Assembly: GCA_017506865.1 (NCBI GenBank)
Contig: JAFCMP010000445.1
Coordinates: 1,426,001-1,490,000, forward strand
Length of the DNA: 64,000 bases
Reading direction: 5' to 3'
Origin: Tribonema minus
Lineage: Eukaryota; Sar; Xanthophyceae; Tribonematales; Tribonemataceae
The position numbers and the translations under genes were made by a program. The notes under the pieces are model-generated. The model did not search any database and was not told the origin of the DNA. It was given only the letters and a program-made list of their open reading frames with translations. Below are positions 55,301 to 64,000 of the stretch, piece after piece; position 1 is the first letter of the stretch, and every line of letters starts with the position of its first letter.

Positions 55301-56169
55301 ATACACTGCCTTGTGGACTTAGTGGCACTTTGGTCATCGCACGGTTTCATACTATAGTCAACTGCCTGGAGTTGCAGTCTCACTTGCAGAGTCATGTGTA
55401 TGCCATCGGCAGCAGCGCTCAACCACGAGCTCCGGCAAGCGCGATGGCGCACTCTCGACTCCCCCCGTTTGGAACTGCATCTGGAGAAAAAGTGTAACCT
55501 GAGAGCCAAGTCAGCCAGCCATGCTCCAAGTGCACGCTCCTCAAATTTTCACTTCAGCTCCAACTTCAACTTCAACTCTTCTGCTCACCTCTGCTGCGCC
55601 GGCGCCACCGACACGCCCGTCGCCACGGCGTGAGCAGCGATGCTCCGCCACGCGGCAGCGCGCCCCCTTCCCCCCCCGCCCACATCCCTCGCCACCCAGT
55701 GGCCAATCTGCGCCGCCAGCCTGCTCGCCGCCGCCCAATCTGCGCTGCCTCCGCCGCTGCCGCCGCCGCCGCCGCAGCGCTCGTACGGGTCGAGCGGCGC
55801 CGCTGCCGTGTACACGTCTGCGAATTTGGCGCGGCGGAACGGGCACGCGTTGGCGGCGATGCGGCCGCCGTCCAGCATGCGCTGAGCGGCGCTGCTGCCG
55901 CTGCCGCCGGGCGCTGCGCACACAGCGCTGCTGCTGCTGCTGCTGCCACCCGGCGGCGGCGGCGGCGGCGGCGCGGGGGACGAGGGGGACATGAAGTAGC
56001 CGGCCACGTCGCGCGCGAATCCCGCGTTCATGGCGGCGATGCTTATGTCGGCCTTTGCATCGGGCCGCTGCTGCGGCTGCTGCGGCGGCGGTGGGTGCCT
56101 GGGCCGCGCTGACGTGGTGGGTGAGGGGGAGGGGGGCGGGGGGGCTCGCGTGGCACGTATCAGCTGGTC
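52348..56169 (-). CDS. Tentative multi-exon gene, unknown function (partial model)
   Basis: Coding-looking minus-strand blocks with splice signals: 56169-55589 (DQLIRATRAPPPP...ISIAAMNAGFARDVAGYFM...AAQIGHWVARDV, donor AG/GTGAGC), about 54845-54712 (ALRAQLCKALHAPPAALVLD, donor CAAG/GTGCGC), 53379-53308 (TPVADSIAYTLARAQEMYEA), 53253-53134 (RHLGALRQAARCMRRLGLL and KGEVLEFMHITLRKSCRQ) and 52439-52348 (HWYARHGIEAEDFMAAFEG). All are helical and share GC content and splice style, but I could not make every junction close in phase, so an exon is missing or the blocks belong to more than one gene. The 54.7-53.4 kb intron contains the telomeric array. No family was recognised. Start and stop unknown. 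Confidence 0.4.
53700..54715. repeat. Interstitial telomeric repeats mixed with splice-donor echoes
   Basis: CCCTAA units, perfect at 53962-54005 and degenerate elsewhere (CCCTGACC, CCCTAGCC), alternate with a block GCGCACCTTG(C/T).A(G/A)GG.GGCCCTGTCCA followed by GCAAGCGCCC, near 53890, 54047, 54168, 54294, 54417, 54548 and 54702. Read on the minus strand, several blocks end in CAAG/GTGCGC, a copy of the donor of the exon at 54712; the 54548 block repeats about 70 bp of that exon (CTGCACGCA, GCGGCGCTCGTG). The unit is therefore a telomere/exon-end composite of about 120-150 bp. Confidence 0.85.
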
Positions 56170-57000
56170 CTGCGGTTGGGGTTACGGTTGCAGGGTCAGG
56201 GGCGGGGTCATGACAGGCATGAAGTGAGTGTTGAGCGGTGAGGAAGGGTGAGGTACGCACAGCAACGGCTGGATCATCGCTCTGATGCGCGAGCCACACC
56301 ACCAAAACGAGGCAGAGGTGACCTCCCCACATGCTCTGCTGAAATGGTTTTTGTCGGATGCAAGCTGCGCTGAGGGCGTGCAGGCAAGGAATACACTTCG
56401 TGGCTGTAACCGCTGGTGTGGGTGCATGCGGGGGCGCATGTGAAGTTGGTGAAATGGTAGTTCATCAATTTGCACACTTTAGAATTCCCATGGCGCAGCG
56501 CCAATCACTAATCTGTGAGATGAGAGCACAGTCAGGTGCAGATACGCCACGACGAAACGTGAGTTGCTGTCACAGGCATAGGTGAAATTGTGGAGACGCG
56601 TATCTACATGGGCCAGGGGTAGATGAGGCATTGCACCGATGTGACCAATGGATCATGGCGATTTAGTCACATACGGGTATGAGTGCTTTTCATTAAGTCT
56701 CGCTTAGGCATTGATCGCTTAGGCATTGTTCGTCTCAAGATGTATGCACTAAGCTTGCCACCTGATATTAGGGTCTACATACTTACTACTGATATCCGAA
56801 GTCTACGTCTGCCTTGTGACGATCACTTCACTTGCGCTTTTTGTTGGAGTTCACTCAGAACATGACACAGCCCAGATGACCAGATAATTGGTGGCAAGCT
56901 GAAAAAGTAAGCCTGCATGTAGCCTGTGACAGTGCGACTCAATGCTCATTCGAGCACACCGTGGTAGTATTGTAGTAGTAAATCACTAACGGGGGCATAC

Positions 57001-58909
57001 CTGATTTCGCCTGTAGAGGACTGCATCAGCGTATTCCGCCAGGTACTGTGCAGGGGGGACAGCAGCATGACAGAGGCAGAGACATGGTGTGAGTGCAAAC
57101 ACAACATGTCACTCCGCGCCGCGCCTGCATACGGCAGACCTGATTAAGCTGTCCGTTGCATGAGCGTTGGTGACATATGTGTTATGGGGAGATTGAATTG
57201 GAGATGTCGCTTTTTTGAAGCGTAGAAACCATGGTCATAGCACGGCGCACCACAATGAGCAGCAGAATTGGTGCGCACGAGAATAGCAGAGACTTGACCT
57301 CATGTTCATACTCACAATCAAAATCAAACCCATAATTACACCTGCAACCAGCAGTTGATGATTTCAATGGCCATGATGCTAAGAGCATCACCGGCACGAA
57401 ATGATGTACACTCTGACAGAATCAAAGCCTCGGACAACTGCGCTCACAGTGAAAACTGCGCTGTGTGAACGTTGTTAGCTGCCAGGATCTGGGCGTGCTG
57501 CGCCAACACTTCAACTCCCCATACGGTCGTACTTCCAGCCCAGTGACCACACTGCAAGGCAGCCAGATGTCTCTACGCTCAGTGTACCAACCCCTTTCTC
57601 AATGCTCTTCAGCGCACTGCCCCCCGTCACCTGCAGCGTGAAGGCCGTGTTGTAGTACATATGACTTTGAAGTGCGTGTGGTGGAGGGTATGTCCTGCAG
57701 CGGAGCGTCACACACCTGCAGCGTGAAAGCCGTGTTGTAGTGCTGCAGCGGAGAGTCACACGCGAACCCCGCCGCGCACACGCTGATGACGTAGGGCTTG
57801 GGGTACTCATCACGCAGCGCCTGCAGCAGGGCGCAGCCGAGGCCGGAGCCTGTGCCCCCAGAGGAGCTGTGCACCATGCACAGCGTATCCAGCCATCTGC
57901 TTAGGCGGTCCAAAGAATAGCAGGAACTGTCGTTGGCACAAGGTGGTTGAAGAGCAGAGGGGTTCTGAGCAACTGTAATCGGCGCTGCTATGATGATGGG
58001 TGTGCGCAGCGCGGAAGCCGCAGCGGCAGCGGCAGCGGTTGAGGTTGTGGGGATAGGGCGCAAGAGCAGCTGTCGAGATGTCATCAGTCGCTGCGTTGGT
58101 TCGACGGCTACTATGCCAAACATATGCAACGGCAGTGCAAGCATCGCTGCTTGCAGGCGCGTTCCCAACAAGGATCATGCTCACAACTGATTTGGGGCAT
58201 CATTGCCCGTGCCAAACATCAAAGCCACGAGCCACTTGGTACTGCAACGAGCTCTGCATTATTGGTGCACTCTTTGTTGCAGAATCGACGTGATGTGTTA
58301 CCTTGAGCGTTCAGCTTCTCGCCTAATTGCGTCCATTGCGCTGTCAAGCAGCTCATCCTCTGGGCAACACCAGCACACGCATCGCCATCAACATCGTATC
58401 AGAACCCAAGAGTCGACATGTCGTGTATGCACCTGCGTGTAGTCAACACCGCTGTTGAACATGCTGCTCGGAAGAAGCATGTTCAGAACAGAACTGCTAT
58501 TTCATTAGTTTGTGAGTCTCGTTTTTGTGCTTTGTGATTCTGCTTCTATGACAAGCATACATGCTGCACACATTTTTCAAACAACAATCTGCATTCCTGA
58601 AGTTAACACTCTCTGTTTTCCCAGCGACTGACCTGTGAAGCCGGAAGCCCAATTGTTACCACAGCCTCCCCCTTTTCCATGCACCAAATTGCTCGGCCGC
58701 ACGCAGGCGACTGTTGCTTTGAACCCCTGCAGAGGCTTTGGTTCGCTGTCCACGCACACCGCTCTGGCACAGCCATCCTCGCAGAACCAACTGCCACTGT
58801 GAGGTCTGCTTTTTTCACCAGGAGATTTGCAGCCATTTGCATCCTGGATTGCCAGGCCCCAGAGCTCCTGAGCTATCTGATTGCCTGCCTGTCCCACGCT
58901 AATTATCAT
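57001..58909 (-). CDS. Delta-like tubulin, N-terminal half (3' exons not found)
   Basis: Exons 58909-58633, 58359-58302, 57896-57716 and 57045-57001 close in phase. ATG 58909 opens MIISVGQAGNQIAQELWG (tubulin nucleotide-binding loop 1). Then CVDSEPKPLQGF (the DxEPK form is typical of delta/zeta/eta rather than alpha/beta), GCGNNWASGF, AMDAIRREAERSR, the tubulin signature GGTGSGLG, DEYPKPYVISV, PLQHYNTAFTLQ and YLAEYADAVLYRR. About 192 residues; a full tubulin needs about 250 more. I found no further exons between 57000 and 56170, so the gene may be truncated or its remaining exons unrecognisable. The activation and C-terminal domains are missing. Delta tubulin works in basal-body triplet microtubules. 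An echo of exon 3 end lies at 57628-57656. Confidence 0.75.
57628..57740 (-). repeat. Splice-junction echo of tubulin exon 3 end plus donor
   Basis: CACCTGCAGCGTGAA(A/G)GC and CGTGTTGTAGT occur at the real junction (57715-57742) and again at 57630-57656. On the coding strand the copy reads YNTAFTLQ followed by a GTGACG donor. Confidence 0.85.
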
Positions 58910-59037
58910 CGCATCGCATCACTTCGTTTTTCTACACAGCATGCACAACATTTGGAGTTGAAGTTGAACTGTTTGAGCCAGCAGGTGACTCTCCATGGCC
59001 TCAAAAAAAGGAAAGCACCAACTACTCATCAGAGGCA
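58910..59037. promoter_or_regulatory. Divergent promoter between tubulin (-) and ankyrin gene B (+)
   Basis: The two start codons are only 128 bp apart on opposite strands, so both genes must share this region or use downstream promoters within UTRs. No clear TATA box or initiator; a GATGCGATGCGATG triplet repeat lies on the minus strand just before the tubulin ATG. Confidence 0.5.
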
Positions 59038-61078
59038 ATGGAAGGTGATCCAACTGATGCAGAGAGCATTCACTCTGACATAGCGCGCTTCGAGCACGAG
59101 CAGCACGTGCTGAAGTCGTTGAGCGCACGACATGAATCCCTGCTGGAAGCAACAGGTGGCTGTCGCCGGAATACAACGTACTGGCTGCCGCACCTGCAGG
59201 TGAGCAGAGCTAGGCCTGGAGGGTCCGACTGTGACATGTTTTTCCCTGCTGTGTGCATCGCAAGCATCAGCTACTGGGGTCGTAACTTGAAGCTGTGACC
59301 TTCTCTCTCGCACACTTACACTGTGGCATACAAAGCAGAATGTGGCTTTGTGCCTGATTCCATCTTGCGCACATCTGGTTTAAGTGACTACCCTGGCATA
59401 CATGAAAGAGGAAGCAAGGATCTTCTGCGATGCTTTAGAACCTCGGCTCTTACCGCGGTGAGCTATGACGGCGATCCATTTTCTTTTCGTGGCTCGCAGA
59501 CCTGGCAGACGCAGCGGCAGACCTTCAAATCACACTGGCAGAGCTCGACAGTATCAACGAGGCCCTTCGGCACATCTGTCCTTACGACGGGCAGCCCTGC
59601 CAAGGGCTGGACAGCACCGGTCTGAGAGAAGCGGTGGTCAACTCCAAGCAGCAGGCAGACGCTATTGGGGTCGCACTTGCGGCCAGCACAGGACCACTGC
59701 GGCAGGCAGCGTCCACCCCGGTGCTCTCAAGCTTCGACCTCCTTGCCCGCGTCCTCTTCTACGAGGAGAGCAAGAACTGGCTGTACACTGCGCCGATGAG
59801 CAAACTCTTTCGTGCTGCGTACACGGCCGCAATTGTTCGGCGGCCTTGCGACGACGCAAACGCCATCGCAGATGTCTGCAAGACGCAGCTCGCTCACGCC
59901 GCGCACAGCCACGCTTGTCTAGATACTGCATTGCTCAGCACTACGTTCGTCGATGCCCTGCAGTCGGCTAAGTACCGCGGTGCACGCGAGCTGAATTATG
60001 CCGCCGGTGCCAGTGGCTCACTGACACTCATACAGCGGCTTGCGGATGCGGGCCTGCAGTTACACACAGACGCCCTCATGTGGGGCGCTGCGCAATGGTG
60101 TGATGTCGGCCTGCTGCAGACACTGCGTGATAGCTTTGCCGCCGCAGGGGAGGAACTGGCGGAGGACACGTGGTACAGTGTGGGCTGTGTGCTGGCAGGC
60201 GTCGGTGACACTGGGGCGGCGCTGACATGGCTGTCACAGCAGGTCAGTCCGCCAGGGTCCTCGCCAGAGTGGTTCATTCTAGCTCTGTGCCATCGGGCCG
60301 CAGAGACCCGGCATCTAAGCACGCTGCGCTTCCTCCTGGGGCCGGGGCAGGTACTGTTTGGCCCTCTTGAGGGAACACTTGCAATTAACCTGCAGAGTGT
60401 CCTTGACGTCGTAGGGGTTGCTTCTGGGGACCCGGTGACTGCCAGTACCCACTCAACGTGGTTGAGGCGGCTGCCTGGGGCGGTGACATCGAGACGGTCA
60501 TATGGCTTGTCCGCAGCGAACAGTGTCCATGGGAACTCTCGCCGTCAGTCATGGAGATTGCCGCCCACCGCGGCCACCTACCACTTTTTAAGTGGCTCAA
60601 AGGTGAGGGCTGCCCCTTTGACATGGACAGAATCTGCCACACGGCCGTACTCAGTAGCCTCTGCCCGCGCCCAGTCCTGGAGTGGATAAGGGGTAGCCAA
60701 GAGGGGGGGTGGAGCGCACAGGGCATGACACGAACGCTCTTTAAGGTGCTGCAGTGCGATGAGCTCTACTGCCGCTCTGTGCTCCCAGACTTTGCCCTGG
60801 CAGAGTGGTTGCTTGCGGAAGGGGCACAGTGGCCTGTCAATCTCTGTGACCTGCTTCGTGAGAGCTCCGGCGTGTTCAAGGTCCCGCGTTTTGGGCATGC
60901 TGAAGAGCAGCCGTTCCAACCTGTTGCTGCAATTGAGACCATCCTGTGGGCAGCTCAGAAAGGCTGCCCCTGGGGCCGGTGGGGTGCTGATGAGTGCCGC
61001 AAAGTTGAGGGCCTGTCACGTTTGGCACAGCAGACCCTGCATCAGCTCAATGCCCCCTGTCAGTGCCCCCACAATTGA
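59038..61078 (+). CDS. F-box-like/ankyrin-repeat protein, paralogue B
   Basis: Exons 59038-59155, 59500-60350 and 60446-61078 (TGA) close in phase to 533 residues. The acidic start (MEGDPTDAESIHSD) and EHEQHVL match paralogue A. A coiled coil (LADAAADLQITLAELDSIN) and an F-box-like pair (LLARVLFYEESKNWLY...SKLFRAAY) follow, then degenerate ankyrin repeats: AAGASGSLTLIQRLAD, AAAWGGDIETVIWLV, AAHRGHLPLFKWLKG, and AAQKGCPWGRW at the end. Intron 2 (GTACTG...CCAG, 95 bp) is supported because removing it restores the ankyrin register. It is about 29 kb from A and in the same orientation; alignable over the whole protein but well diverged. Probably a protein-interaction or ubiquitin-ligase adaptor; the substrate is unknown. 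Confidence 0.8.
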
Positions 61079-63766
61079 GCCCCTGCAATTGAGACAGGCA
61101 GCAGAGCAGTTCGCAATTGTGTACATATCTATGCATCAGAGTGTATGCCCATCACTTAGTGCTCATGCAACAACACATATGTTCAGTGGTGTATCAACAT
61201 CAGCCACACCATCTGCGCCACCCTCAGTGGCCCAGGCTGCAGCCATGGCATCAGAGTTTGGCACCTGTATGCGGGAAAAGCATGACTTTTGTGTACACAC
61301 ACGGGGCATAAATATGGAATGGCACAAAATGCACAGAGCATATCCACAAGTTCATGTCAACTGCCAATATCCGTTCTCTTTCTGCTGAGATATGCCAACT
61401 GCTGCCACGCGCTTGCCATGCCATCGCTTGGCCGCACACTGGTACTACACCGAAGCAGAGGCGACAGCCTGAACCACTGCAGATCGTTTTCAGAGCACGT
61501 CCATATTGCAAACATCTCGCGCAGGCTCGACGCACCATGGCATGCACACGCACGCACACTGTTAACAATTGCTGCCCACCGCAGCCACCATCATTCAGGA
61601 CATGGTTGGCAGCGCCGGCTGAGTATGGTGTCTTACTTGAATGTGAGCAGACAGTGCACATCGTGCAACTTCAATGCCAATCTAGCCACTTTTGCAGCAA
61701 GTACAAGCATGAGGATTGACGCCGTGGGACAGTGCACACGTGAATGCCACTTCAAAAGCGCCCATCTCGTATTTCAAAGTATGTGATGCATAGTCAGCTG
61801 CAACTTAGAAACAAAAGCTGCATGGCAGCAAATGCAAGTGCCATCAGTGGCTACATTTAGAGCCTGCGACGGTCATGCACGAGGTTGCAACTCTGACTTA
61901 AATTGGCATTATACTTTAGGCACGATTGCTCAAGCTTCTGCTATAGTTTGGTGATGCCTGTTCATTTGTCCAGGCAGGACAGTAAGGCACGTGCATAGGT
62001 GCTGCACTCGCTGTGGTGCCGGAAACAACATCGGCATGCGTGTCCGCTGCGTGTGCTATCCAGGCCCCCAGCAAAGCAGCGCGACGCATACGTGCACTGT
62101 GTAGCACTGCCGCAATCGAACAGTCAGACTGTATGAACAGTGAAATTGATGCTCATTGATATTTCAACACCTGCACAAGCTGGGCATTTCGCCCATGTCA
62201 CAATGAGGTTGACCGTAGCACTGTCCTTTTCTCTCCTGGCGCTGCCGATAGCACGCCATACATGCCAGCCGCTGCAACGGCCCTGTCTTACCCAAACACC
62301 TGAGGTGCAATCGACACATCTGCGCGACCATGTCACGGTTAGATGCGTAGTTTGGGAACAGTCCATGGGGAACGTTCTCAGTACTGCCGCACAGTTCTAT
62401 GTCTCAATATACTTATCGTGTGGAATTGTCCTAATTGTCTGCTATATGATGTAATAAGGTCTGTAGTTGCTGTAAATCAATAAAGTTGGACCTTGGTTGC
62501 TGTCTCACAAGTTGCTGTCTCACAAGGCCTGGGGTCCCTTGGACATAGGCGCAGTGCTCAACTGTTGAAGTTGAGTGCTGACCTTTGATCAGGGGATCAT
62601 ATCATAACCCAAATAACCAGGCAGCAGAGACGAACCAAGACCACCAACCAGCAATGCAGGAGCCTTCTACTGAAGCAGCCCAACAACAACAACCCAAAGT
62701 AAGACCGTACCTTGCAGACCATTCACAGAATGATACTCTATATAGTACCAGCTTGTGTAAACTGGGTCCAAAATCAGGCGAACCTGCATCTCCTTTCAAC
62801 GCCTCGCACGCTCACAACACTCGTTCATCCATCCAATACTATCGCTCCCCTCGTCATATTCCATTCTATCACTCGTCCAAAGCACACTTGCCATCGTGGT
62901 AGGGGATTCATTTTCACTTCAATTTCTACTTCATCTCCGAATAGACCGAATAGCAACTTGTAGACCTGACTCGCAACATGGCAGCCTCTGGTCCAAGCTA
63001 CTCTGAGCGCAGAGTATCTGTCATCCATGCATGCGTATGGTCGGCTTGTCCATCGCATGCGTCGTTGCAGCAACCGTGCCCTGGTTGCGTGTGGTTAACC
63101 CGAACCCGAAGCGTTGCCTCAGTCAACTTAGGAACTCTCGAGCGTGCAACCTCTTGAGTGTCCTGGATTATTAGGACAAGCATTGCAGCAACGTGGCGAG
63201 ATTGTGGGCGCTTGGTACGAGTGTTGCGACACTCTATTCCACGGGCTGAGCATGTCTTCGATGACTCCCCTCCTTGTTTCTCAGCGCTAGAGAACTGCCA
63301 AGCGTAAGCGCCCTGCTGTACACAGTGCGTCTTGAGAGGTCGAGTTGGCCTCTCTTGTTTGACTTTGCACCATAGGGTCCTGCATCGTCTTGACCTCGTG
63401 AGGTGTGGCATGTAGACTGCCCGCAAAACAAGCTGAAACTCCCAATGCTACATCCTACGATGCTGCTGTTCCACGTGCGAACTGTGGGCCTCACCACTAT
63501 CACACTTCAGAACAGTACATGCAAGGCTCTACGCAGAGTTCCGGTGGGACGGTTTCACTGGTATCCTTACTTGAACCCAAATTGACAGCATTTCGTGTGT
63601 GCTGCCTCACACGTTTTCAACAGTGCCCCAATTGATATCACCCGCCATTTGCATGTGGCCTCGTGCTATCAGACGCATACACTCACAGCGTATGTAAGCC
63701 CAGCATTTATGGCAACTAGTTAGCGTGCCTTGCTAACCTCCTGCGTTGTATTTTGCTCGGGAACAG
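61079..63766. other. Long intergenic or intronic stretch, no gene supported
   Basis: ORFs of up to 209 codons on both strands have no recognisable domain; the longest (60759-61388) overlaps the end of ankyrin gene B in another frame. A plus-strand ORF at 62140-62454 has a hydrophobic C-terminus (YVSIYLSCGIVLIVCYMM) but no other support. The right end leads into an acceptor (GGAACAG at 63760-63766) of the last gene. Confidence 0.4.
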
Positions 63767-64000
63767 ATGGCCCACTCCAAAAGAGGGGGAAGGGAAGGGG
63801 AGCCTCCAAGAGGGCCCCTGTCCCCGAGCCCGGCCAACCCGATTATGAGCCCGAGTCCTCCGTGGAGGACCCCGAGAACGACGACGGCGACGACGCCGCT
63901 GCCCCCGACCCCCTCGCTGAGGCTGTGGACGGGGCAGACGCCGAGGACGCCGGCGACGACGAGAACAGCAACGATGCCGAAGAGGGCGGCGACGAGGACG
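63767..64000 (+). CDS. Acidic protein, internal exon cut by the window edge
   Basis: After an AG acceptor at 63765-63766 a frame stays open to the end (78 codons): basic start (GPLQKRGKGRGASKRAP), then a strongly acidic stretch (ESSVEDPENDDGDDA, ...AEDAGDDENSNDAEEGGDED). The frame beginning at the ATG 63767 also stays open but encodes Arg/Pro/Thr runs and was rejected. Basic-then-acidic tails occur in histone chaperones and chromatin remodellers, but nothing here identifies a family. Confidence 0.45.
   Translation, partial: MAHSKRGGREGEPPRGPLSPSPANPIMSPSPPWRTPRTTTATTPLPPTPSLRLWTGQTPRTPATTRTATMPKRAATRT

Noticed and set aside
60446..60446. Frameshift making ankyrin gene B a pseudogene
   Set aside because: The frame change coincides with GT-AG borders in phase 0, and removing 60351-60445 restores ankyrin spacing, so it is an intron.

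Overview
This window is nuclear DNA of an intron-rich eukaryote, most likely a photosynthetic or recently photosynthetic stramenopile (xanthophyte or brown-alga relative). The evidence is: GC-rich exons in AT-richer introns with GT-AG borders; degenerate ankyrin proteins with an F-box-like N-terminus of the kind abundant in heterokont algae; HGGG-type zinc-binding repeats; a delta-type tubulin, which implies flagella or basal bodies; and TTAGGG-type telomeric repeats inside introns. The lineage is an inference; no rRNA or organelle marker is present.

Layout. 1-903 (-) is the 5' part of an intronless beta-solenoid repeat gene running off the left edge, of virion-fibre/adhesin character. 1.9-7.8 kb holds a non-LTR retrotransposon (HGGG zinc-repeat ORF1, RT + CCHC + restriction-like endonuclease ORF2, and a third in-frame ORF) with a 65-bp satellite on both sides. 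8.3-9.98 kb is a transposon graveyard: a second broken copy of the RT C-terminus, a mariner-like transposase fragment, and a 555-bp MITE with perfect 20-bp inverted repeats and 8-bp flanking duplications. 13.1-14.5 kb (+) is a secreted GGA-repeat (Pmp-like) protein in four phase-0 exons. 16.4-23.4 kb (+) is a complete SNF1/AMPK-alpha kinase of 888 residues. 24.56 kb (+) is a short uncharacterised gene. 27.8-30.0 and 59.0-61.1 kb (+) are paralogous F-box-like/ankyrin genes. 31.7-36.6 kb (-) is a SAPS-domain regulatory subunit of PP6/Sit4 phosphatase. 37.9-42.6 kb (+) is an F-box/JmjC (JMJD6/JMJ21-like) oxygenase, followed by three near-identical 1.06-kb tandem units. 47.0-51.3 kb (-) is a seven-exon, 322-residue uncharacterised gene. 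52.3-56.2 kb (-) is a tentative multi-exon gene whose intron carries the telomeric repeats. 57.0-58.9 kb (-) is the N-terminal half of a delta-like tubulin, divergently arranged with ankyrin gene B. 63.77 kb to the edge (+) is an acidic partial exon.

The most striking property crosses gene boundaries. In the kinase, the PP6 subunit, the JmjC gene, the seven-exon gene, the tubulin and the tentative gene, short segments straddling an exon-intron junction are repeated one to several times in the adjoining intron, usually with the splice site intact and often with a stop or frameshift that would spoil the exon. I call these splice-junction echoes. They are the best candidate here for something not previously described. 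All gene structures were read by eye from splice-site phase and family similarity and need transcript support.
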